Shown: positions 24,856-32,028 of the stretch, piece after piece
How positions within the stretch are numbered: position 1 is the stretch's first letter
Layout: each line of letters opens with the position of its first letter
From: Pseudoalteromonas sp. NBT06-2
GTDB taxonomy: Bacteria > Pseudomonadota > Gammaproteobacteria > Enterobacterales > Alteromonadaceae
DNA: 43,428 bases
NCBI RefSeq assembly: GCF_002276045.1
Contig: NZ_NQMR01000075.1
Location: forward strand, 1-43,428
Reading direction: 5' to 3'
Notes under the pieces: generated by a model
What the model was told of the DNA's origin: nothing
The model's database searches: none
The model's input: only the letters and a program-made list of their open reading frames with translations
Made by a program: the position numbers and the translations under genes

Positions 24856-25494
24856 ATGTTTAAGATATTCCATGCTATGACATTAGTAGCGGTAGTTTTT
24901 ATAAGCGGTTGTAGTGAACCAAGCCAAAATGGGCCGTCAGCTAAAAGCGAGCAAGTGGAATCGCGCTATGAGGAAGGTAAACATTACCGCATAGTGAATA
25001 ATATCAATGTTGGAGCGCTTAAAACACCATTTTTAGTAGAATATTTTTGGTTAGGTTGCCCTCATTGTCAAAACTTCGAAAAACCATTACAGGACTTTAA
25101 GTCAGTTAATCCAGAAGTGGGATTCATCAGAAAACATGCTGTTTTATCTGAAAGTTGGGTAAACGATGGACGTATTTTTTACGCCCTTCAAGAAACAAAA
25201 AATATGGCACACTTCGCTGAATTATTTGATTTATATAAATCAGGCATTAATGATGAAGACTTTGATGCGTTTTTCACTAAAAATAACATCGATAAACACT
25301 CTTTTTTAGCAGTTGCAGGGAACAATGAAAATGTTATTAACAATATGAAAGAAAGTTATAAAGAAATGAGCGAAAATGAAATGACGAGTGTGCCATCAAT
25401 AGTTGTTAATGGTAAATACCTGATCATAGCTTCAGAAGATACGAATAATAACGAAAAGTACTTTAAGCTTGTAAATTACTTACTCAAAAAGTAA
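24856..25494 (+). CDS. DsbA-like thiol:disulfide lipoprotein
   Basis: This 212-residue thioredoxin-fold protein has a lipoprotein signal (VVFISGCSEP, lipobox Cys at about 20). The redox site is CPHC in EYFWLGCPHCQNFE and the cis-Pro lies in TSVPSIVVNGKYL. CPHC is the DsbA motif, so an oxidase role in the envelope is likely. Membrane anchoring by lipid is less common than soluble DsbA. AAAGG precedes the ATG. The gene ends six bases before the 68-bp palindrome, which can terminate it. Confidence 0.88.
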   Translation: MFKIFHAMTLVAVVFISGCSEPSQNGPSAKSEQVESRYEEGKHYRIVNNINVGALKTPFLVEYFWLGCPHCQNFEKPLQDFKSVNPEVGFIRKHAVLSESWVNDGRIFYALQETKNMAHFAELFDLYKSGINDEDFDAFFTKNNIDKHSFLAVAGNNENVINNMKESYKEMSENEMTSVPSIVVNGKYLIIASEDTNNNEKYFKLVNYLLKK

Positions 25495-25499
25495 CAAAT

Positions 25500-25567
25500 A
25501 AAGGGGTCAGAGTTAATTAATTTGGGTACATATATATGTACCCAAATTAATTAACTCTGACCCCTTT
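25500..25567. repeat. Perfect 68-bp palindrome with RAYT-type ends; likely terminator
   Basis: The sequence reads the same on both strands over 68 bp, centred between 25533 and 25534. The outer part (AAAGGGGTCAGAGTTAATTA) is nearly the same as the ends of the RAYT element at 31196 and 31986, which have GGGGTCGGAGTCAATTAA. It therefore looks like a REP/BIME-like non-autonomous repeat mobilised by that transposase. It lies between convergent genes, ends in T5 on the plus strand, and can act as a bidirectional terminator. Confidence 0.85.
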
Positions 25568-25582
25568 TTGAACTAGCTGATA

Positions 25583-26287
25583 TTACTTATCTTTTATAAA
25601 TGCTTGGGTGATTTTTTGATAAATCTGATCTAAGTTTGGACGTTCCTTTATATTATCAAATAAGCACGAATGCACTTGTGCTTGAACACGTTCTGTTTTT
25701 TCACATATCTCATAACATAAATTTACGGGCTTAATTAACTCATCTAATAAGGCGTCTATTAATATAAAAGCTTGCGCTAATACGACTTTACCTCCGCCTT
25801 TTTTAAGTATCACCCGCTGAGCTGTACCAGCTATTTTTCTACCATTTATATTGAGGTTATAGTCACCATCACAATATGAAAATTTAGTCGCATGGGCTTT
25901 ACTTTTTAATCCAAAATCTGCAAAAAAAACATTTAAAATATCACACAAATCTTGATAAGCCTGGGTAATTGAATAAGGTTTATCGTCAGGCCAAACGTAT
26001 ATATGAGATAAATTGATAACACCTGGACATTGTGGAACAGGTGCGCCGCCTGTTTTTCTAGAAAGTAGTTGCCAGTTTTGTTTTGCCAATGCATTTGTAA
26101 GTTTATAAGATTCAGGCCATTTATTACCTGCGGGTAGCACTAGTGTAGGGTTTTTAGCTTGCCATAACATCAGGCATTGATCGAGTTGGCCATTTTGTAT
26201 TTGTATTAATAGTTCAGCTTCTTTGTCAAAAGCGTTGCGTACTTCAATATGATTATAACGAATTAATTTATTGTGTGTTTTACTCAT
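25583..26287 (-). CDS. Lipoate-protein ligase A-like protein (BPL/LplA/LipB domain)
   Basis: This 234-residue protein has the lipoyl-transferase motifs RKTGGAPVPQCPGVINLSH (family form RR.GGGAV...G.) and INGRKIAGTAQRVI with the conserved catalytic Lys. It joins lipoate, or transfers a lipoyl or octanoyl group, to E2 and GcvH domains. E. coli LplA has about 338 residues. The C-terminal accessory domain is missing here, so the adenylation half-reaction may need a partner, or the protein may transfer an already activated group. No other lipoate gene is nearby. The start lacks a clear ribosome binding site. Confidence 0.8.
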   Translation of the reverse strand: MSKTHNKLIRYNHIEVRNAFDKEAELLIQIQNGQLDQCLMLWQAKNPTLVLPAGNKWPESYKLTNALAKQNWQLLSRKTGGAPVPQCPGVINLSHIYVWPDDKPYSITQAYQDLCDILNVFFADFGLKSKAHATKFSYCDGDYNLNINGRKIAGTAQRVILKKGGGKVVLAQAFILIDALLDELIKPVNLCYEICEKTERVQAQVHSCLFDNIKERPNLDQIYQKITQAFIKDK

Positions 26288-26557
26288 GTGTCGTTAGTGA
26301 TATCTTAGTTACATATTTTTAATATACCAATACTATACCTTTAAACTTAAGTGAGGTTAAATGAGTTTTCTCATCAAAAAATAACTAAGGCACTATATTT
26401 GATTATTAAACTTTATTTATGAGTTCGTTAGTTATGTTAATAAATCGCTTTGAAAAGGAGCTTTGAGAACTTTCATTTTGTTGTGATATCCGTTCTAAAT
26501 ATTTCACTGATATATCTAGAATGATAAACCTCATAGAGTCTGAGCAGACATTTCGTT

Positions 26558-26703
26558 TCAGGGATTGCTATTGTTAAATGTAATCCTAAACTCAGCGCCT
26601 GATAACTCACTACATTCTCCAATTTCTATATTAGCGTCACGCCACAAAGCAATACGCGATACAATCGCAAGCCCCATTCCAAAGCCTTGTTTACCTTCTA
26701 TAT
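26558..26703 (-). pseudogene. C-terminal remnant of a sensor histidine kinase
   Basis: The minus-strand frame reads EGKQGFGMGLAIVSRIALW, then GECSELSGAEFRITF, and stops at 26558. This is the G2 box and end of a HATPase_c domain (GFGLGLAIV...GG..F.). Nothing of the kinase upstream of the G2 box remains. The fragment begins inside the end of the yjeH-like gene in another frame, so a deletion joined the two. In 26288-26557 I see nothing else. Confidence 0.75.
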
Positions 26704-27984
26704 TGTCGCCTCATGATTGCTACCGATATTATGTTTAACTGAAACTTGTTTATTCAGCTGCCACCATAAAAAAGGGGCTGTTAGCGTTATTAAAATTATG
26801 GCATAAATCATTTGCCAGCCTAGGCCCCATGCAAGTATTACACAAAACAAACAGCCTAAAATAATGACAGGAACGTATTTTTTATTCAAGATTTTAAATG
26901 CTGCAAACATAGAGGCTAAATAAATAACAACAAATACCCCATTTACCAAGGAAATCAATTCTTCTATATTTTGATCTGTCACAAATACAGTTATTAGCAC
27001 AACTCCCATAATAAGTAACACTCCTGATAAAGATCTAGCCGGTACTTGATAAGTATTTAATTTAGAAAAATAACTTGGAAGAACACCATCATTACTAAAA
27101 CTCCATACCAAACGTGTAACACTTGCTGTATAAACATTGACAGTTGCAAGGCCTCCAGCAATACCTAAAATACCAATTACTTGGGCGCCGCTGTTGCCTA
27201 TAAATTCTCCCAATAACTTATTAAATATACCCACCATGGCAAGATCTGTATTTGTAGGCACCTCAATCATAATGTGCGTACACGCTAAGTAAATTAAGCC
27301 AACTAAAATAGTGCCAATCATCATAGCAGGTATGAGATCTTTTTTTGGGTTATCAAAGTCATTAGCTAAGTGACTCATCGCTTCAACTCCTAAAAAGCTC
27401 CAAAATGCTATACCCGCAGCGGACATTACTAAATTAAAATCAGTATGAGGCAAAGTGGTATTTAAATGTGTGTTTGTTTGCAATTGACTTGCACCGAATA
27501 AAATAACAACGACCGATACAATTGCTAAAGTAAGTATAAATTGCAATTTGGCTGAAACTTGAATACCACGATAATTTAAAATAAAGAGTAAAACTAATAC
27601 GCTTAACTCTGTTAGTAATAATATAAAACCAGCTAACTCAATGAGTGTGCCGACAAATTGAAAGGTCATTAAAATAGCTGCTGTAGCACCTAATGGTACA
27701 ACAAATAAAAAAATAAGCCCAATAGTTCTACCAGCAACAGGACCAAAAGCTTGTTCTACAAAAAAAGCAGGGCCAGCACTATGCGGAAGTTTTGCTGACA
27801 ACTTTGCAAAAATTAACGTTAAGGGAATAATCGCTATTGTGAGCATAAACCAAGCAAAAATGGCACCTTGCCCCGCTATTGTGAGTGTCATTTGTGGCAA
27901 TATAAATACGCCAGTGCCAAGTAATGTGGTTGCCATTAAACCTGCGCCTTGCCAACGACCTATTTTTTTACAGTGATGATTCAT
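26698..27984 (-). CDS. yjeH: YjeH-like amino acid exporter (APC superfamily)
   Basis: This protein of about 428 residues has twelve hydrophobic segments. The first, GLMATTLLGTGVFILPQM, matches the start of E. coli YjeH, an exporter of methionine and branched-chain amino acids. I chose the ATG at 27984 (MNHHCKKIGRWQGAGL), preceded by GGA at seven bases; a frame from 28110 would add 42 residues that do not fit the family and would overlap the regulatory region. An Lrp-type regulator is divergent at 28131. The last codons overlap the histidine kinase remnant, so the C-terminus (KHNIGSNHEATI) may be slightly altered. Confidence 0.85.
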   Translation of the reverse strand: MNHHCKKIGRWQGAGLMATTLLGTGVFILPQMTLTIAGQGAIFAWFMLTIAIIPLTLIFAKLSAKLPHSAGPAFFVEQAFGPVAGRTIGLIFLFVVPLGATAAILMTFQFVGTLIELAGFILLLTELSVLVLLFILNYRGIQVSAKLQFILTLAIVSVVVILFGASQLQTNTHLNTTLPHTDFNLVMSAAGIAFWSFLGVEAMSHLANDFDNPKKDLIPAMMIGTILVGLIYLACTHIMIEVPTNTDLAMVGIFNKLLGEFIGNSGAQVIGILGIAGGLATVNVYTASVTRLVWSFSNDGVLPSYFSKLNTYQVPARSLSGVLLIMGVVLITVFVTDQNIEELISLVNGVFVVIYLASMFAAFKILNKKYVPVIILGCLFCVILAWGLGWQMIYAIILITLTAPFLWWQLNKQVSVKHNIGSNHEATI

Positions 27985-28071
27985 CTTGATTTCCATTGTA
28001 ATATTAATAGGGGTATTATACGTATCAATTAAATGGCAATGTGTCATGCTTCTAATACAAAAAGGAATATT

Positions 28072-28115
28072 GACCGACAAAATGACGGTAAATAGACTTA
28101 AGTCCGACATTATGA
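28072..28115. promoter_or_regulatory. Imperfect direct repeat between yjeH and the Lrp-type gene
   Basis: GACCGACAAAATGA (28072-28085) and GTCCGACATTATGA (28102-28115) agree at 11 of 14 positions with a 30-bp repeat distance, about three helical turns. They lie in the divergent promoter region and may bind the Lrp-type regulator. This is an inference from position and spacing only. Confidence 0.35.
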
Positions 28116-28130
28116 TTTTAAGGGGAGTTA

Positions 28131-28562
28131 ATGGATAAATTTGATGAAGCTATAATCGCGCAGTTAAGAGTAAATGCGCGGGAAAGTATCTCTAATATCG
28201 CGCAATCAGTAAGCTTATCTCGATCTGCTGTATCAGAACGTATAAAAAAATTAGAGCAAAAAGGCATCATTCGCGGATATCAAGTGCTATTGAGCGAATC
28301 TCAAAAAGAAGGGGTATCTGTATATTTTGAAATTCAACACCGATGTGCTCTATGTTCTGATGTGGTTCATGTATTTAAGACGATACCTGAAGTTATTACC
28401 TGTAGTAGTATAACGGGAGATATGGATTTATTAGTACATGTGCAAGCTGACTCTATGCGCAGAATTCATGAAATAAGAGAACAATTAGATGCACAAATTG
28501 ACATAGTAAAAATTAAAACACATGTCGTAATGAGTGAGTGGATAGATAATCAGCGCAGATAA
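28131..28562 (+). CDS. Lrp/AsnC-family regulator
   Basis: This 143-residue protein has an N-terminal HTH (LRVNARESISNIAQSVSLSR, then SAVSERIKKLEQKGIIRGYQ) and a C-terminal RAM/ligand domain (ITGDMDLLVHVQADSMRRIH). AGGGGAG precedes the ATG. A Cys pair in HRCALCSDV recalls DecR-type members that sense cysteine, but that is only a hint. It probably controls the divergent yjeH-like exporter in response to an amino acid. Confidence 0.9.
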   Translation: MDKFDEAIIAQLRVNARESISNIAQSVSLSRSAVSERIKKLEQKGIIRGYQVLLSESQKEGVSVYFEIQHRCALCSDVVHVFKTIPEVITCSSITGDMDLLVHVQADSMRRIHEIREQLDAQIDIVKIKTHVVMSEWIDNQRR

Positions 28563-28596
28563 ACTATAAAAAATAAAAGATTAGATAATTTACTTA

Positions 28597-29772
28597 TTAC
28601 TGAGAGCAACTTTTATTTGCAGATTTTTGTACCATTAAAGTTATTACCCCTGCAATTATCCCCCATAATGCAGAACCAATATTAAATAGTACTAAATCAG
28701 ATGCAGTGACCAAAAATGTAATGATAGTTGCTTCAGATAATGCAGGTTGAGATAATGCTTGGTTTAAACTTGATGCAATTGTAGAAAATAAAGCAATGCC
28801 AGCTAAAGCTAAAATAAATGCAGTAGGCAGCGCGTCAAATATATTGATTAAACTTGCTGCGCATAAGCCCATGATAATGTAAAACACCCCCGCAAAAATG
28901 GTTGCGTAATATCGCTTGTTTTTATTTTTATCTACTTGCGTACTCATACATATGGCTGCTGTGATTGCAGCTAAGTTGATGGCATAACCACCAAAAGGTG
29001 CTATTAAAATATTACTAAAACCAGTAATGCTGATAATTTCGGAAATTTTAGGTTGATAATTATGGGCGTATAATACAGCGACCCCAGGGACATTTTGTGA
29101 AGCCATAGTGACAATAAATAAAGGTACAGAAATACTAATAATGGCAGACATAGAGAATTGAGGTGCAATATAGTTCAATTGACTCATTTGCCATTGAAAA
29201 CCAGAAAAATCAACTAAATCGCCAAAATATGCAAAACTAGCACCTGTTATTAAAACAATTAACATGGAAAATTTTGGTATGAAAACTTTAGTTATTAGAT
29301 AGCTCACTAACATAGAGGCAATTATTAATAAGTTGTGTTCAAACAAATTAAATACTTCAATACCAAAATTTACCAGAATACCTGCAAGCATTGCATTGGC
29401 GATAGGTTGAGGTATTTGGTTGATTACTCTTTCAAATATTCCGCTAATACCAGAGAAAAAAATAAAGACTGCGCAAATAATAAATGCCCCTATGGCTTCA
29501 TTGATATTAAAGCCTTGTGTACTAGTGATAAGCAATGCTGCACCTGGAGTTGACCAAGCAATTAAGATAGGAATTTTATAATATAAAGAAAGCCCTATAG
29601 ATGTAATGCCCATAGCTAAACCTAAAACTAAAAGCCAGCTAGATACGATGGCAGAGTCGCCACCTAAATTAATAACCATTTGATAAATCAAAGCAATAGA
29701 ACTCGTCATGCCAATTAATACGGCAACAAATCCAGGGGTCGCCCAGTTTAAAAAGTTTTGGATCTTTAGCAT
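28597..29772 (-). CDS. ydcO: BenE-family transporter (YdcO-like)
   Basis: At 391 residues with about twelve membrane segments it matches the benzoate/H+ symporter family. The start LNWATPGFVAVLIGMTSSIA and the PILIAWSTPGAALL loop are typical. In E. coli the homologue ydcO is divergent from ydcN (sutR), and the same pair is seen here. The substrate is uncertain, since YdcO does not clearly transport benzoate. Two operator-like repeats lie in the 111-base gap to the regulator. Confidence 0.9.
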   Translation of the reverse strand: MLKIQNFLNWATPGFVAVLIGMTSSIALIYQMVINLGGDSAIVSSWLLVLGLAMGITSIGLSLYYKIPILIAWSTPGAALLITSTQGFNINEAIGAFIICAVFIFFSGISGIFERVINQIPQPIANAMLAGILVNFGIEVFNLFEHNLLIIASMLVSYLITKVFIPKFSMLIVLITGASFAYFGDLVDFSGFQWQMSQLNYIAPQFSMSAIISISVPLFIVTMASQNVPGVAVLYAHNYQPKISEIISITGFSNILIAPFGGYAINLAAITAAICMSTQVDKNKNKRYYATIFAGVFYIIMGLCAASLINIFDALPTAFILALAGIALFSTIASSLNQALSQPALSEATIITFLVTASDLVLFNIGSALWGIIAGVITLMVQKSANKSCSQ

Positions 29773-29806
29773 AGCTGTCTCAATATTATTAGTGAACTCT
29801 ACATTC

Positions 29807-29822
29807 GTGCGTTAAAACGCAC
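29807..29822. promoter_or_regulatory. Operator candidate 1 in the ydcO-sutR gap
   Basis: GTGCGTTAAAACGCAC is a near-perfect palindrome, and with flanks the arms TCGTGCGTT and AACGCACGA span 29805-29824. It lies 35 bases upstream of the transporter start. A second copy lies 33 bp away. Confidence 0.65.
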
Positions 29823-29839
29823 GAGACTAAATTAACATT

Positions 29840-29855
29840 GTATGTTATAACGCAC
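29840..29855. promoter_or_regulatory. Operator candidate 2 in the ydcO-sutR gap
   Basis: GTATGTTATAACGCAC has the same right half as candidate 1 and a looser left half. The 33-bp centre spacing puts both sites on one face of the helix. It is 29 bases upstream of the regulator start. Confidence 0.6.
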
Positions 29856-29883
29856 AAGAGATTTCAATTTATAATTTGAAGAT

Positions 29884-30447
29884 ATGTCTGAGACTAAAAT
29901 TATTACTGATGTAAATGTACATTTAGCTAAAAATCTAAAATATGCTAGAGCTAAAAAAGGGTGGAGTTTGGATACCTGTGCTAAAAATACAGGCGTATCA
30001 AAAGCCATGTTAGGACAAATCGAGAGAGAGGAATCAAGTCCTACAATCTCAAAATTATGGCAAATCGCCAGCGGATTTGAATTACCTTTATCTTATTTTT
30101 TGACTGAACAAGTCTTGTTTGATTCAGTATCTGAAGCTTTAATTAATGAAGCTGAGAACCCTAAAAGTATCAGCATAAAAACGGTTTTTGAGTTTGATGA
30201 AATAACAAAAATGGAAACTTTTGAAATAACTTTGAATCCACAACATGAACACATGTCTGAGCCGCACAATAAAAATGTATTTGAGCATATTATTGTGCTA
30301 AAAGGAGAAATGGCTTTTTTTATTGATGATCATTGGACTAATCTAAAAGTGGGAGATAGCACTAAGTTTAGGGGTAACCAAATACATGGATACCAAAATG
30401 CAAATAAAGTACCTGCTATTTTTCACAATATTATTTGTTATTTATAA
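29884..30447 (+). CDS. sutR: XRE-family regulator with C-terminal cupin (SutR/YdcN-like)
   Basis: This 187-residue protein has an N-terminal XRE helix-turn-helix (LKYARAKKGWSLDTCAKNTG, then VSKAMLGQIEREESSPTIS) and a C-terminal cupin (FEHIIVLKGEMAFFIDDHWT). E. coli SutR has this layout and lies divergent to ydcO. The protein probably represses or activates the transporter and itself through the paired repeats at 29807 and 29840. Its end overlaps the convergent HxlR gene by six bases. Confidence 0.88.
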   Translation: MSETKIITDVNVHLAKNLKYARAKKGWSLDTCAKNTGVSKAMLGQIEREESSPTISKLWQIASGFELPLSYFLTEQVLFDSVSEALINEAENPKSISIKTVFEFDEITKMETFEITLNPQHEHMSEPHNKNVFEHIIVLKGEMAFFIDDHWTNLKVGDSTKFRGNQIHGYQNANKVPAIFHNIICYL

Positions 30448-30777
30448 GCTATTTTGGCAATTTTTTTCCCATTGAATTGCCCAATCTCTGAGTGGATCTA
30501 GTGTTTGCATAAGAGATGAACCCAAAATTGTTAGCTCATAACCTGATGATTGTGAGGAAACTAATTTTGCTGTTGTTAGTTGTTTTATTCTAGTATTGAG
30601 CACTGATGGAGACATACCTCCACATTTTTCTTGTAATCCTCTAAAACTTAATGATGTATCGCGTAATTCCCACATAATTCTCATATTCCATTTTCGACCA
30701 AGCAGATCAAAAAGAGCCATGATCGCGATACCTGAAGTTGAGCCTTTAACTGGGTTATTTGGGAGTGGAGTTATCAT
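30442..30777 (-). CDS. HxlR-family regulator
   Basis: At 111 residues it shows the HxlR winged helix: LLGRKWNMRIMWELRDTSLS, then FRGLQEKCGGMSPSVLNTRI. Members often sense electrophiles or aldehydes, but the Cys here (EKCGG) is not proof of that. It is divergent from the YciI-like gene and probably represses it through the repeats at 30799. The ribosome binding site is weak. Confidence 0.9.
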   Translation of the reverse strand: MITPLPNNPVKGSTSGIAIMALFDLLGRKWNMRIMWELRDTSLSFRGLQEKCGGMSPSVLNTRIKQLTTAKLVSSQSSGYELTILGSSLMQTLDPLRDWAIQWEKNCQNSL

Positions 30778-30798
30778 AAATGTTGCGCTTCTAAAAAA

Positions 30799-30826
30799 GT
30801 AGCGGTATGCTACGAAATAAGTAGCG
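30799..30826. promoter_or_regulatory. Operator candidate for the HxlR regulator
   Basis: GTAGCGGTATGCTAC (30799-30813) is an inverted repeat of GTAGC around GGTAT, and GTAGCG recurs at 30821-30826. It lies in the 84-base gap between the HxlR gene and the YciI-like gene. Confidence 0.5.
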
Positions 30827-30861
30827 ATATTATATCAATTAATTAAAAAAGCGAGAAAAAT

Positions 30862-31149
30862 ATGTTTTTAGTAGATATGACTTTTACGGATATCAATAAA
30901 ATAACACCAGAGTTAACGAGTAATCATAAACGTTATCTTGAACAAGAATATCAATCTAATAAATTAATGTTTGGTGGTCGAAAAGTGCCAAGAAATGGCG
31001 GGATTTTAGTATCACAACACACTAATAAAGAAGAGTTACAGTTAGTTCTAAATTCAGATCCTTTTATAGCAAGTGGTGCCGTTACTTATTCGATTACCGA
31101 ATTTATTCCTGTTATGGCTTCAAAAGAATATGAAAAAATATTAGCCTAA
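30862..31149 (+). CDS. YciI-like protein
   Basis: This 95-residue protein has the ferredoxin-like YCII fold pattern. It starts MFLVDMTF and has KRYLEQEYQSNKLMFGG, ELQLVLNSDPF and ASGAVTYSITEFIPV. YciI proteins are small dimers with suspected enzymatic roles. It is divergent from an HxlR regulator, a pairing often seen for stress-induced small enzymes. The RAYT element starts about 47 bases after its stop. Confidence 0.8.
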   Translation: MFLVDMTFTDINKITPELTSNHKRYLEQEYQSNKLMFGGRKVPRNGGILVSQHTNKEELQLVLNSDPFIASGAVTYSITEFIPVMASKEYEKILA

Positions 31150-31195
31150 AACATCTTGTGCACGGGCTATATTACTTACTACAAAGGGGTCGTAT

Positions 31196-32006
31196 AAAGG
31201 GGTCGGAGTCAATTAATTTGATCTTCCCTTTAAGAACACCACATCTGCACTATACTTGTTTTTATGGAGATATTATCTGGAATGAGTCATGCCAAGGAAA
31301 GTCAGGTTTTACACTGCAGGGATCCCAAGCCATATTGTACAGCGGGGCAATAATAAACAAGTATGTTTTTTTTGTGATGACGACTATGGCTTTTATATGA
31401 AAGTATTAAATGAAGCATTAATCGCAAATAATGTAAAACTTCATGCTTTTGTTTTAATGACTAATCATGTACACCTTTTAATGACTCCAAGTGATCATGA
31501 AGGGATCTCAAAAGTAATGCAAAATGTTGGTCGTAAATACGTTCGATATATAAACCGTATTTATAATCGCACAGGCACTTTATGGGAGGGAAGACATAAA
31601 GCTAGCCTTATAGATAGTGGGCGTTATTTTTTGATTTGTCAGCGCTATATTGAACTTAATCCTGTTAGAGCTAAAATGGTCGATTTACCACAAGAATATA
31701 ATTGGTCTAGCTATCAGCATAATGGGGTAGGTAAAATTATCGAATGTATTACACCTCATGATGAATATTTAAAATTGGGTCAATCGAAGCAAAGTCGGTT
31801 AAATAATTATCGAGATTTATTTTTACATCATATTTCATCTGAGCAAATTCAACATATAAGAGAGTGTTTAATTCATAATTATCCGTTTGGTGATGAAAAA
31901 TTTAAAACACAATTAGAGCAAACATTAGAGGTTAAAGTTGGTCAATTTAAGCAAGGACGGCCAGTAAATAATGACAACAAACTGGTTAATTGACTCCGAC
32001 CCCTTT
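31196..32006 (+). mobile_element. RAYT element with inverted terminal repeats
   Basis: The ends AAAGGGGTCGGAGTCAATTA (31196-31215, followed by A) and the complementary TTAATTGACTCCGACCCCTT (31986-32005, followed by T) form perfect 21-bp inverted repeats around one REP-associated transposase gene. Just left of the left end AAAGGGGTC occurs once more (31183-31191), which looks like a partial tandem copy. The transposase stop codon lies inside the right repeat. No target duplication can be seen. Confidence 0.8.
31289..31993 (+). CDS. REP-associated tyrosine transposase (RAYT, Y1_Tnp)
   Basis: This 234-residue single-strand transposase has GIPSHIVQRGNNKQVCFF near the start, the metal-binding HVH in FVLMTNHVHLLMTP, RTGTLWEGRHK and YFLICQRYIELNPVRAKMV, which together define the RAYT branch of the HUH/Y1 family. 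RAYTs are domesticated enzymes that recognise and spread REP hairpins. The cognate repeat in this window is probably the 68-bp palindrome at 25500 and the gene's own flanking repeats. The gene appears intact. Confidence 0.92.
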   Translation: MPRKVRFYTAGIPSHIVQRGNNKQVCFFCDDDYGFYMKVLNEALIANNVKLHAFVLMTNHVHLLMTPSDHEGISKVMQNVGRKYVRYINRIYNRTGTLWEGRHKASLIDSGRYFLICQRYIELNPVRAKMVDLPQEYNWSSYQHNGVGKIIECITPHDEYLKLGQSKQSRLNNYRDLFLHHISSEQIQHIRECLIHNYPFGDEKFKTQLEQTLEVKVGQFKQGRPVNNDNKLVN

Positions 32007-32028
32007 TTACCTTTTTATTAGGAATGTT

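Noticed and set aside
31158..31400. 80-residue ORF overlapping the start of the RAYT gene
   Set aside because: It runs through the terminal repeat, has no ribosome binding site and no family, and the RAYT frame over the same bases is clearly the real one.
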